Assembly: GCF_013340935.1 (NCBI RefSeq)
Contig: NZ_WHOS01000030.1
Span: 23,855 to 87,854, forward strand
DNA: 64,000 nt
Direction of reading: 5' to 3'
From: Azospirillum melinis
GTDB taxonomy: Bacteria; Pseudomonadota; Alphaproteobacteria; Azospirillales; Azospirillaceae
The notes under the pieces are model-generated. The model did no database searches, was not told the origin of the DNA, and saw only the letters and a program-made list of their open reading frames with translations. Positions 6,635 through 15,177 of the stretch are shown here, in pieces. Every line of letters begins with the position of its first letter. Within the stretch, counting starts at the first letter, position 1. A program made the position numbers and the translations under genes.

Positions 6635-8038
6635 ATGAGTGTCCAGACGATCACCAGAGTCGATGCCACCAGCCCCGATGCGATCCGCACCCTGTTCTCC
6701 ATCGCCATGTCGGAGATGTATCGGACGGAGGTGCCGGCCTATCAGACGCTCGTCGAGCTGGTGGAGGAGGTGAACGCGGCGCTGCTGGCCGCCGACCCGG
6801 CGGAGCGTCATCGTCTGGAGTCTGCCGGTGGCCTTGCCCGCATCACGGAGGAGCGCCACGGCGCCATCCGCCTCGGCACCGCGGATGAACTGTCAACCAT
6901 GCGCCGGCTGTTCGCGGTGATGGGCATGCAGCCGGTCGGCTATTACGATTTGTCGGAGGCCGGCGTCCCCGTCCATTCCACCGCCTTCCGCCCGGTGGAC
7001 GGGGAGGCGCTGAGCCATAACCCGTTCCGCGTCTTCACCTCCCTGCTGCGGCTCGACCTGATCGCCGACGAAGGCTTGCGGCGGGAGGCGGAGCAGGTGC
7101 TGGCCGCCCGCAGCATCTTCACCCCCGGCTGCCTTGCCCTGATCGAAAAGGCCGAGGCCGACGGCGGGCTGGACGAGGAAGATGCCGGGCGCTTCGTCGC
7201 CGAGGCGCTGGAGACCTTCCGCTGGCACAGCCGGGCCAACGTGCCGCTGGACTTGTACAACCGCCTGCACGACGCCCACCGGCTGATCGCCGACGTGGTG
7301 TCCTTCAAGGGGCCGCACATCAACCACCTGACGCCGCGCACGCTCGACATCGATGCGGTCCAGCGCCTGATGCCGGAAAAGGGGATCGCGCCGAAGGCGG
7401 TGGTCGAAGGCCCGCCGACCCGCCGCTGCCCGATCCTGCTGCGCCAGACCTCCTTCAAGGCGCTGAGCGAGCCGGTCGATTTTCAGCATGGCGACAGTGA
7501 TGGGGGCGGCTGGCGGTCCGGCGTCCACACCGCCCGATTCGGCGAGATCGAGCAGCGTGGCATCGCCCTGACCCCGAAGGGCCGGGCGCTCTACGACACG
7601 CTGCTGCAGGACTCCCGCCGCCTCGTCGCTCCGGCGGCGGACGGTTCCAACGCCGCGCAGTACATGGCGGCCCTCCAGGAGGTGTTCGCCCCCTTCCCCG
7701 ACAGCTGGGACGGGATTCGCCGGGAGGGGCTCGGCTATTTCAGCTATTCCCTGACCGAGGCCGGCCGCCGCAACCCGCCGGCGCCGGGGGCCGACCTGGA
7801 AACGCTGATCGAGAGCGGCGCCGTCCGCTTCGATCCCGTCGTCTACGAGGATTTCCTGCCGGTCAGCGCCGCCGGCATCTTCCAGTCCAACCTGGGTGAC
7901 GAGGCGCAGCAGGACTTCGCCGCCAGCCCGAACCAGCAGCGCTTCGAAGCCGATCTGGGTGCCGCGGTGCTGAACCCGTTCGACCTCTATGCGGAGATCG
8001 AACGCGCCTCCATCGCCGCCTGCCTCGCGGCGAAGTAG
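6635..8038 (+). CDS. hglS: 2-oxoadipate dioxygenase/decarboxylase (HglS, YdcJ family)
   Basis: 467 residues, close in length and sequence to E. coli YdcJ and Pseudomonas putida HglS (DUF1338). HglS converts 2-oxoadipate with O2 to D-2-hydroxyglutarate in D-lysine catabolism. Conserved blocks include TEERHGAIRLGTADELSTMR (H75), PHINHLTPRTLDID (H228, H231) and HTARFGEIEQRG (E304/E306); H75, H231 and one of these Glu residues likely hold the iron. The start at 6635 removes 40 upstream residues that overlap the LysR gene. It ends one base before the convergent EAL gene. No other lysine pathway gene is in view. Confidence 0.88.
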   Translation: MSVQTITRVDATSPDAIRTLFSIAMSEMYRTEVPAYQTLVELVEEVNAALLAADPAERHRLESAGGLARITEERHGAIRLGTADELSTMRRLFAVMGMQPVGYYDLSEAGVPVHSTAFRPVDGEALSHNPFRVFTSLLRLDLIADEGLRREAEQVLAARSIFTPGCLALIEKAEADGGLDEEDAGRFVAEALETFRWHSRANVPLDLYNRLHDAHRLIADVVSFKGPHINHLTPRTLDIDAVQRLMPEKGIAPKAVVEGPPTRRCPILLRQTSFKALSEPVDFQHGDSDGGGWRSGVHTARFGEIEQRGIALTPKGRALYDTLLQDSRRLVAPAADGSNAAQYMAALQEVFAPFPDSWDGIRREGLGYFSYSLTEAGRRNPPAPGADLETLIESGAVRFDPVVYEDFLPVSAAGIFQSNLGDEAQQDFAASPNQQRFEADLGAAVLNPFDLYAEIERASIAACLAAK

Positions 8039-8039
8039 G

Positions 8040-9869
8040 TCAGACCGGCATGGCGGCGGGACGGAAGGCTCCCGCCGCCAGCCAGTCTTCGAAGGCCGCC
8101 GGCGCCAGCGGCCGGGAAATCAGGTAGCCCTGGCCGAAGTCACAGCCATGCAGGCGCAGCCAGTCATAGGCCTCATCCGTCTCCACCCCCTCGGCGATGA
8201 CCAGATATCCCAGGTCATGGGCAAGGTCGATGGTCGAGCGGACCATGATCTGGTCGCTGCGCTCGTCGGCGATGGAGCGGATGAAGCGCTGGTCGATCTT
8301 CACCGCCGTCGCCGGGATGTCCTTCAGATAGGACAGGGCGCTCTGGCCGGTGCCGAAATCGTCGATCTCGACCGCGATGCCCAGGCGGCGCAGGCTTCGA
8401 AGCTGGCGGTCGACCTCCGCCCGGTCGGTCATCAGGGCGCTTTCCGTCACCTCGAAATCGATCCAGTCCGCCTGTACGTCGTGGCGGTCCAGCAGGGCCT
8501 CGACCCGGTCGGCAAAGTCGCCGCTGCCGAGATCCAGCATCGAGATGTTGATCGACACCGGCAGGGCGATGCCGCGCCGGTGCCAGTGCGCCACCTGGGT
8601 CAGGACCGCCCCGATCACCCATTCGGTCAGCGGGCGCACCAGCGCCGTGCGTTCGGCCAGCGGCACGAATTCGGCGGGCGAGATCGGCCCCAGTTCCGGA
8701 TGGGTCCAGCGCAGCAGCGCCTCCGCCCCGATGCAGCGGTCGGTGCGCAGATCGACCTTGGGCTGATAGGCCATGTGCAGCTGGTCCTGCCCGTCCATCG
8801 CCTCGGTCAGGCTGCGCAGCAGCAGGAAGGCGCGGTGGGCGGCGCGGTCCTGCTCCTCGTCATAGGCGCACCACGGCTTCTGCGTCTCCAGCGACTGGTG
8901 GGCGGCGCTGGTGGCGGCCCGCAGCAGTTCCACACTTTCCTCCGCAATGTCCGAGCGGTGCACGAAACCGATGCCGGCGGAGGTGGCGATCGGCACGCCC
9001 TGATACTGGAAGGGGCTGCGGATCGCCGAACTGACGCGGTCCAGCGTGTCAGCCAGATCGCCGTCGCCACCGGACAGCAGGATGAAGGCGAAGCGGGCCG
9101 GCGACAGGTGGTAAAGCCGGGTGTGGTCCGGCAGGCAGGCGGCGATGCGGCGGGCGCAATCGATCTCGAACGCGTCGGCGCAGACCTGTCCCAGCACCCG
9201 GGTCAGCTCGGCATATTGCTGCGACGCCGCCGCATCGATCACCACCGCCGTTTCCGGCACCGTGGCGGGGTCGTCCGCCAGGGCATCGGCGTCGGCCAGG
9301 AAGCGGAAGCGGTTCGACAGCGAGGTGACCGGATGCAGATAGCCGACGGCGCGCCGCGCCTCGATATGCGCCATCGTCATCGCCGACAGGTCGCGCAGCG
9401 CCTCCTCCTCCTCCGGCGTCAATGCCGGGCGCGGTTGGTCGTCGATCACGCAGATGGTGCCGAGCGCCAGCCCGTCCGCCGTGCGCAGCGGGGCGCCGGC
9501 ATAGAAACGGATGTTGGGATCGCCGGTCACCAGCGGATTGTCGGCGAAGCGCTCGTCCTGCCGGGCGTCGCCGACCACGAGCAGGGCGTCGGAGTCGAGC
9601 GCATGGGCGCAGAAGGCATGTTCGCGCGGCGTCTCCTGCACCGGCAGCCCGACCCGCGACTTGAACCACTGGCGGTCGCGGTCGACCAGCGAGATAAGCG
9701 CCACCGGCACCTTCAGCAGCTTGGCGGCCAGACGCGTGATCTGGTCGAAGGCGGCCTCCGCCGGTGTGTCGAGCAGCTCGTACCGCTGGAGCGTCGCCAG
9801 CCGGTCCTCTTCGCGGGCCGGGATCGGCGCCAGGGGCTTCGCCGTCGCGGGCGTCATCTCGGTCTTCAT
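8040..9869 (-). CDS. GAF / degenerate GGDEF / EAL protein, c-di-GMP phosphodiesterase
   Basis: 609 residues from ATG 9869, which has GGGAG upstream. A GAF domain (about 20-172) precedes a GGDEF-fold region (about 175-330) whose signature is replaced by SPARF at 256-260, so it is unlikely to make c-di-GMP. The EAL domain (about 350-600) keeps the catalytic set: E383-A-L, N441, E473, DDFGTG at 503-508, K524 and AEGVET with E560. It should hydrolyse c-di-GMP, with the dead GGDEF perhaps binding GTP as an activator. No TM segment. The GAF domain is clearly related to the next gene (RQWFK..GL.VQETPR), suggesting duplication. Confidence 0.88.
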   Translation of the reverse strand: MKTEMTPATAKPLAPIPAREEDRLATLQRYELLDTPAEAAFDQITRLAAKLLKVPVALISLVDRDRQWFKSRVGLPVQETPREHAFCAHALDSDALLVVGDARQDERFADNPLVTGDPNIRFYAGAPLRTADGLALGTICVIDDQPRPALTPEEEEALRDLSAMTMAHIEARRAVGYLHPVTSLSNRFRFLADADALADDPATVPETAVVIDAAASQQYAELTRVLGQVCADAFEIDCARRIAACLPDHTRLYHLSPARFAFILLSGGDGDLADTLDRVSSAIRSPFQYQGVPIATSAGIGFVHRSDIAEESVELLRAATSAAHQSLETQKPWCAYDEEQDRAAHRAFLLLRSLTEAMDGQDQLHMAYQPKVDLRTDRCIGAEALLRWTHPELGPISPAEFVPLAERTALVRPLTEWVIGAVLTQVAHWHRRGIALPVSINISMLDLGSGDFADRVEALLDRHDVQADWIDFEVTESALMTDRAEVDRQLRSLRRLGIAVEIDDFGTGQSALSYLKDIPATAVKIDQRFIRSIADERSDQIMVRSTIDLAHDLGYLVIAEGVETDEAYDWLRLHGCDFGQGYLISRPLAPAAFEDWLAAGAFRPAAMPV

Positions 9870-10001
9870 CCTGCTCCCGGCACTCTCGTCTTCAGGCAAT
9901 TCCGGCACCGATCCTGCCGCCAAGTCCATAAAAGAGCCAATGACAATGGTGCAATGCGGCATGGAAACAATCGTAGGTCTCCAGGCCATCTGCCGTCCGT
10001 C

Positions 10002-10538
10002 CTATCGCCGTTCAATCGCCACCAGCGCCGTTACGGTCAGTTGTGCCAGCACCATGCGGTCGACCGGGCCGAAACTGCGCGGCGCCGTGTCGATCAGGCA
10101 GACGGAGCCGAGCGCCAATCCCTGCCGGTTGATGATCGGTGCGCCGGCATAGAAGCGGATGTGCGGTTCGCCGATCACCAGCGGGTTGTCCCGGAAACGC
10201 GGGTCACAGGCGGCGTCCTCCACCACCATCGGCATGCTCTGGCGGATGGTGAAGTCGCAGAAGGCGACGTCGCGCGGCGTTTCCTGGACGGCCAAGCCGC
10301 GGCGCGCCTTGAACCATTGCCGGTTGGCGTCCAGCAGCGACACCAGCGCGATGGGCACGCGGAAATGGTCGCAGGCCCATGACACCAGATCGTCGAAGGC
10401 GGGCTCCGGCTCGCTGTCCAGCAGCCCGGTGCGGCGCAGCGCCTCCAGCCTCGCCGCCTCGTCATCGACCGGGACGGCGCCGCGGCCTATGGTCTGCGGG
10501 GCGGCCCCGCTGGCGATGGTCTCCTTCAGAAGCGTCAT
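10002..10538 (-). CDS. Stand-alone GAF-domain protein
   Basis: 178 residues from ATG 10538 (CGGAGCCC ahead). Nearly the whole protein is one GAF domain. It shares RQWFKARRGLAVQETPRDVA, IRFYAGAPI and GLALGSVCLID with the GAF domain of the downstream EAL protein, 132 bp away on the same strand. No output domain is present, so it probably binds a small ligand and acts through a partner. Tandem origin with the EAL gene is inferred. Confidence 0.8.
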   Translation of the reverse strand: MTLLKETIASGAAPQTIGRGAVPVDDEAARLEALRRTGLLDSEPEPAFDDLVSWACDHFRVPIALVSLLDANRQWFKARRGLAVQETPRDVAFCDFTIRQSMPMVVEDAACDPRFRDNPLVIGEPHIRFYAGAPIINRQGLALGSVCLIDTAPRSFGPVDRMVLAQLTVTALVAIERR

Positions 10539-10971
10539 GGGCTCGGCTCCGCGGTCGTGTTGGAAGGGCTGGCAGCCCGGCGATGGCGCAATTCTGTCAA
10601 GAGACAAATAATTCGTCGGGTCAGTAAATATGATCGTTGCCGTGACTTGAGCGTGGACTCCTTCCTTTTACGCATGGGACGGAAATTGGATCTGCTGGCT
10701 CCCATATTATTTCCGAAGGCATAGTCATAGCTGACATTATGATTGCCTGTTGGACCGCCGGCCGCCCATCTTTACCGCAGTCCGCGCCGTCCGGCCCGAC
10801 CATCCACCTGCGGCATGGCTGTTCTGCGGCTGCGTCCGCCGGCTTTCTGCCGGGCTGGTGCAACGCAACAGGGGTTTGCGGTGTTTCGCGCTGGGGAGCG
10901 GGGACGCTCCCCGTGCGACAACGACCGGGCCCATGCTGATCGCCCGGCATTTCGGTCAGGAGCGTCATACC
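10539..10971. other. Divergent intergenic region, AT-rich core
   Basis: 433 bases between the GAF gene (minus) and the efflux operon (plus). Bases about 10600-10745 are clearly richer in A/T than the flanks and likely hold promoters for both directions. A short inverted repeat GTCATAGCTGAC (10724-10735) is a possible operator for the efflux genes. The remainder is GC-rich and shows no supported gene. Confidence 0.35.
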
Positions 10972-12114
10972 ATGCCGGACGACCAGCATCGCAGGGACGT
11001 CGTCGATCTCAACCGACAGGAGGCGGACAGCCAGGCCGGGCGCAGCGAGCGCGGACAGCCGGCCGCGGGCGAGGATCGCAAGAAGCCGGGCTTCATCCGC
11101 CGTCACCCGATTGCGATCATCGCCGGGCTGGTGGCGGTCGCCCTGCTGGCGGTGGCCGGCTACATCTACTGGCAGCGCAACATCCACCCCTACGAATCGA
11201 CCGACGATGCCTTCATCGACACCCGCCAGTTTCCCGTGGCGGCGAAGGTGGGCGGCTATGTGACGGAGGTGGCTGTCAGCGACAACCGGCATGTCAATGC
11301 CGGCGACCTGCTGTTCCGCATCGACACTCGCGACTACCAGACGGCGCTGGATCAGGCGCAGGCGCAGATCGAGTCCGCCCAGGCGGCAATCACCGGCTAC
11401 GACGCCCAGATCGATGCCCAGCGCGCCCAGATCGAGCAGGCCAAGGCGGAGGTCTCGCAGGCCGAGGCCGCCGTCGGCTTCGCCAAGGAGGATGCGGCGC
11501 GCTACCGCGACCTGCAATCCCGCGGTGCCGGCACGGTGCAGCAGGCGCAGCAGTCCACCGCCAACCTGCAGGAACAGCAGGGCAAGCTGACCAGCGCCAA
11601 CGCCGCGGTGATCGCCGCCGAACGGCAGGTCGGGGCGCTCCAGGCCCAGCGGACCAGCGCCGTGGCCGATCTGGCGCGGGCGAAGGCGCAGCTGGCCCAG
11701 GCCCAGCTGAACCTGTCCTACACCGCCGTCACCGCGGCACAGCCCGGCCGGGTGGTGCAGCTGAGCGGGGCGGTCGGCCAGTTCGCGCAGGCCGGCCAGA
11801 GCCTTGCCATCTTCGTGCCCGACGACATCTGGGTCACCGCCAACTTCAAGGAAACCCAGATCACCGACATGCGGCCGGGCCAGCCGGTGGATATCAGGAT
11901 CGACGCCTATCCCGGCCGCAAGGTCAGTGGCCATGTCGACAGCGTGCAACCGGGCTCCGGCACCGCCTTTTCCCTGCTGCCGGCGGAGAACGCCACCGGC
12001 AACTATGTGAAGGTGGTGCAGCGCATTCCCGTGAAGATCGTCGTCGACCAATGGCCGGACGGCGTCTCCATCGGCCCCGGCATGTCGGTGGTGCCGCGGG
12101 TGACGGTGCGATGA
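10972..12114 (+). CDS. emrA: HlyD/EmrA-type membrane fusion protein
   Basis: 380 residues from ATG 10972, with AGGAG upstream. After a charged cytoplasmic tail, one TM helix lies at about 46-66. Then come the split lipoyl domain (VGGYVTEVAVSDNRHVNAGD), a long Gln/Ala-rich coiled coil (about 120-245) and the beta-barrel (VTANFKETQI). It is the periplasmic adaptor of a tripartite drug efflux pump, linking the inner-membrane carrier to an outer-membrane channel. Its stop overlaps the start of the MFS carrier gene (ATGA), so the two are co-translated. No TolC-like gene is in the window. Symbol given by family resemblance. Confidence 0.85.
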   Translation: MPDDQHRRDVVDLNRQEADSQAGRSERGQPAAGEDRKKPGFIRRHPIAIIAGLVAVALLAVAGYIYWQRNIHPYESTDDAFIDTRQFPVAAKVGGYVTEVAVSDNRHVNAGDLLFRIDTRDYQTALDQAQAQIESAQAAITGYDAQIDAQRAQIEQAKAEVSQAEAAVGFAKEDAARYRDLQSRGAGTVQQAQQSTANLQEQQGKLTSANAAVIAAERQVGALQAQRTSAVADLARAKAQLAQAQLNLSYTAVTAAQPGRVVQLSGAVGQFAQAGQSLAIFVPDDIWVTANFKETQITDMRPGQPVDIRIDAYPGRKVSGHVDSVQPGSGTAFSLLPAENATGNYVKVVQRIPVKIVVDQWPDGVSIGPGMSVVPRVTVR

Positions 12115-13703
12115 GCGCCGCCGCGGAAGGCGCGGGCGCAGGAGGCTTCGATGCCTCGCAGAGTGCCGCCGGCGGCCGCAACCCGTGGCTGATCGCCGTG
12201 GTGGTCTCCATCGCCACCTTCATGGAGGTGCTGGACACCACCATCGCCAACGTCGCCTTGCGCTACATCTCCGGCACGCTGGCGGTCAGCGCCGACGAGG
12301 CGTCGTGGGTCGTCACCTCCTACCTCGTGGCGAACGCCATCGTGCTGACGGCCAGCAGCTTCATCGCCAAGCGCTATGGCCGCAAGCGCTTCTATCTGGC
12401 CTGCCTGGGGCTGTTCACCGTCAGCTCGCTGGCCTGCGGCTTCGCCTGGAATCTCGAATCGCTTCTGCTGTTCCGGGTGCTTCAGGGCTTCGCCGGCGGC
12501 GGCATGGTGCCGATTTCGCAATCGATCCTGGCCGACAGCTTTCCGCCGGCCAAGCGCGGGCAGGCCTTCGCCATCTTCGGCATCGCCGTGGTGGTGGCGC
12601 CGGTGGTCGGGCCGACGCTGGGCGGTTGGCTGTCCGACAATCTGTCCTGGCACTGGTGCTTCCTGATCAACGGGCCGGTCGGGGTGATGGCCTTCGCGCT
12701 GGTCAGCTTCCTGGTGCAGGAACCGAGATCCGCCATCGAGGAACGCCAGCGGCTGAAACGCCAGGGCATCCGCATGGATGTGATCGGCTTCCTGCTGGTG
12801 GCGACTTTCCTGGGCTCGCTGGAGGTGGTGCTTGACCGCGGCCAGACCGACGACTGGTTCGCGTCGGGTTTCATCATCGCCTTCGCCGTCATCTGCGTGG
12901 CGTCCTTCTGCCTGATGATCCCGTGGGAGATGACGCGGGAGAACCCGATCCTCGATCTGCGGATGGTGGCGACGCGGCAGTTCGGCTCCTGCTTCCTGGT
13001 GATGATGGCGACCGGCGCCATCCTGATCGCGACGACGCAGTTCCTGCCCGAGCTTCTCCAGCAATATTACGGCTTCACCGCCACCTGGGCCGGCCTTGCC
13101 CTGTCGCCGGGCGGCATGGTGACCATGGTGATGATGCTGGTCGTCGGAAGGCTGGCCGGGCGCATCCAGCCGAAATACCTGATCGCCACCGGCGCCACCA
13201 TCGTGGCGCTGGCGATGTGGGACCTGACGCGGCTGAACCCGGACTCCACCTTCTGGTTCTTCGCCTGGTCGCGCATCTATATCGGCATCGGCCTGCCGCT
13301 GATCTTCATCCCGATCACCACGGCCTCATACGACGGCATCCCGCGCGACAAGACCGATCAGGCGTCGGCCCTCATCAACGTCGCGCGCAATGTCGGCGGC
13401 TCCATCGGCGTGTCGATCGCCCAGAATGTGCTGGCCTTCCGCGAGCAGTTCCACCACAGCCGGCTGGCCGAGCATATCGTGCCGTCCAACCCGGCCTATC
13501 AGCGGACCGTGGAGCAGGCGACGAATTATTTCTCCATGGCCGGCGGCGGGGCGGGGGCGCGGGAGCGGGCCATGGCCTATATCGGCCAGCAGGTACAGAT
13601 GCAGACCGCCTACTGGTCCTACATCGACGTGTTCTTCGCGCTGATGCTGATCTCCGTCTCGGCGGTGCCGCTGGCCCTGATCCTGCGCAACGTGAAGCGC
13701 TGA
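12111..13703 (+). CDS. emrB: DHA2-family drug:H+ antiporter (EmrB-type)
   Basis: 530 residues, 14 predicted TM helices. Motif C-like GIAVVVAPVVGPTLGGWL and the DHA2 opening FMEVLDTTIANVALRYIS identify the 14-TM DHA2 branch of the major facilitator superfamily. It exports hydrophobic compounds using the proton gradient together with the adaptor encoded immediately upstream, with which it overlaps by four bases. No adjacent MarR/TetR regulator is present. The nearby LacI gene at 13.8 kb more likely belongs to the inositol operon. Confidence 0.87.
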   Translation: MSAAAEGAGAGGFDASQSAAGGRNPWLIAVVVSIATFMEVLDTTIANVALRYISGTLAVSADEASWVVTSYLVANAIVLTASSFIAKRYGRKRFYLACLGLFTVSSLACGFAWNLESLLLFRVLQGFAGGGMVPISQSILADSFPPAKRGQAFAIFGIAVVVAPVVGPTLGGWLSDNLSWHWCFLINGPVGVMAFALVSFLVQEPRSAIEERQRLKRQGIRMDVIGFLLVATFLGSLEVVLDRGQTDDWFASGFIIAFAVICVASFCLMIPWEMTRENPILDLRMVATRQFGSCFLVMMATGAILIATTQFLPELLQQYYGFTATWAGLALSPGGMVTMVMMLVVGRLAGRIQPKYLIATGATIVALAMWDLTRLNPDSTFWFFAWSRIYIGIGLPLIFIPITTASYDGIPRDKTDQASALINVARNVGGSIGVSIAQNVLAFREQFHHSRLAEHIVPSNPAYQRTVEQATNYFSMAGGGAGARERAMAYIGQQVQMQTAYWSYIDVFFALMLISVSAVPLALILRNVKR

Positions 13704-13806
13704 CCGTCAGGCGCCCGTGCAAGGGTCTCTCATTCCCTCATGCTTCGTGATAGACAGCGCCGGTTCCCGCCCGTGACCGGATGAGCTGTCCGCCCATGAA
13801 TCGCCC

Positions 13807-14847
13807 ATGAATCCCCCGACGAAGCGCCCGACGATTTCCGACCTCGCCAAGGCGGCGGGCGTCAGCGTCGCCACCATCGACCGGCTGCTGAACGGCCGGC
13901 ACCCCGTGCGGGAGGAGACCGCCCGCCGCATCTTCGAGGCGGCGACCGAAATCGGCTTCCACGGCGCCAACGCCATCCGCCAGCGCACCCTGGCGCAGCA
14001 GCCGGATTATCACCTCGGCTTCATTTTGCAGAAGGAGCGCCACGCCTTCTATCAGGAGTTCGCGGCGCGGATCGAGGAGGTGGTGCGCAGCCATCCCGAC
14101 CGCCGGCTGCGCGCCACCATCCGCTTCGTCCAGTCGACATCCCCGACCGAACTGGCCGAGCTGATCCGCGGCATGAAGGGGAAGGTGAGGGCGGTTGCGG
14201 TGACCGGCATCGACCATCACGACGCCACCGCCGCGGTCGCCGAACTGAAGGCCGCCGGCATTCCCACCTTCTCGCTGCTGTCCGACTTCGCCCAGGGCGT
14301 GCGGGAAGGCTACATCGGCACCAACAACCTGAAGGCCGGCCGCACCGCGGCATGGCTGATGTCGAAGATCGCGCGAGGGCCGGGGCGCATCGCCGTCTTC
14401 ATCGGCGCCTTCCGCTATCACGGCCACGCCCTGCGCGAGACCGGATTCCGCAGCTATTTCCGCGAGTTCGCGCCCGAGTTCACCCTGACGGACAGCATCG
14501 TCAACGTCGAGACGCGCCAGTTGACCTACGAGGCGACGCTCGGCCTGCTGGACCGGCACGACGACGTGGTCGGCATCTACGTCGCGGGCGGCGGCATGGA
14601 GGGCGCCATCGCAGCATTGCGCGAGGTCCGCCGGCCGGACGAGGTGACCTGCATCGTCCACGAACTGACGCCGGAGTCGAGGCAGGGGCTGCTAGACCGC
14701 CATGTCTCGGTGGTGATGGCGACGCCGCTGCCGGCGCTCTGCACCGACCTGATCGAGATGATGGTCCACAGCATCGAACACGGCATGGCGGAGAATCCCG
14801 GCCAGCGCTTCCTTCCCGCCCAGCTGTGGACGCCGGAAAGCCTGTAG
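13807..14847 (+). CDS. LacI-family regulator, probable inositol operon regulator
   Basis: 346 residues. The N-terminal HTH (TISDLAKAAGVSVATIDRLL) and the following sugar-binding-like domain are typical of LacI proteins. The hinge helix (about 50-60) and effector domain are complete. It lies 330 bp upstream of iolG on the same strand. No other regulator is in the cluster, so control of the iol genes is the natural inference; the inducer could be myo-inositol or a later intermediate. The start at 13807 has a poor ribosome site. Many other alphaproteobacterial iol clusters use RpiR-type IolR instead. Confidence 0.8.
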   Translation: MNPPTKRPTISDLAKAAGVSVATIDRLLNGRHPVREETARRIFEAATEIGFHGANAIRQRTLAQQPDYHLGFILQKERHAFYQEFAARIEEVVRSHPDRRLRATIRFVQSTSPTELAELIRGMKGKVRAVAVTGIDHHDATAAVAELKAAGIPTFSLLSDFAQGVREGYIGTNNLKAGRTAAWLMSKIARGPGRIAVFIGAFRYHGHALRETGFRSYFREFAPEFTLTDSIVNVETRQLTYEATLGLLDRHDDVVGIYVAGGGMEGAIAALREVRRPDEVTCIVHELTPESRQGLLDRHVSVVMATPLPALCTDLIEMMVHSIEHGMAENPGQRFLPAQLWTPESL

Positions 14848-15177
14848 GGCCAAGCCCGTAGGGGGCCTTCCGGCGCCATGATGGAAAACCATCATGGCGT
14901 GCTGCAAATTCTCTCATGTTTGACGGCGATCCAGCCGGCTGACGCGTTGACCGGACGGTGCGCGATGGTGAATGCTTCCCCTGCCAACCAAGAGCAGAAA
15001 CGGCCGGGAGGAAGCGCGATGACGGATTCGGAACCCTGAGCCGTTCCGGCGGCCCGACACCGGGCGGCCCCCAAAAACCGAAAACGGCAATCGACCCCGG
15101 TGAACCGCCCGGGCGCGGCGCGCATGGCTGCGCGCGTGGCCCCGCTCGCCCACCGAACGACATGAGGCTTTAAAACA
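14848..15177. other. Leader region of the inositol operon
   Basis: 330 bases between the LacI gene and iolG. It holds a perfect 11-bp palindrome (14874-14899, listed separately) and a six-codon ORF at 15019-15039 (MTDSEP) behind a very good GGGAGGAAG site, which could be a leader peptide or chance. No other supported gene. A promoter is expected here but none stands out. Confidence 0.35.
14874..14899. promoter_or_regulatory. Perfect palindrome between the LacI gene and iolG
   Basis: CGCCATGATGG (14874-14884) and its exact inverse (14889-14899) flank AAAA. As RNA it is an 11-bp hairpin with a tetraloop, 26 bases after the LacI gene stop, without a T-run. As DNA it could be a dyad operator. 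Either a terminator-like hairpin or a regulator site fits. Confidence 0.5.

Noticed and set aside
7989..10382. A 797-codon plus-strand ORF across the GAF/EAL genes
   Set aside because: It is antisense to the GAF-EAL and GAF genes, has no family features and the low-complexity Arg/Gln/Gly/His composition typical of high-GC shadow frames.
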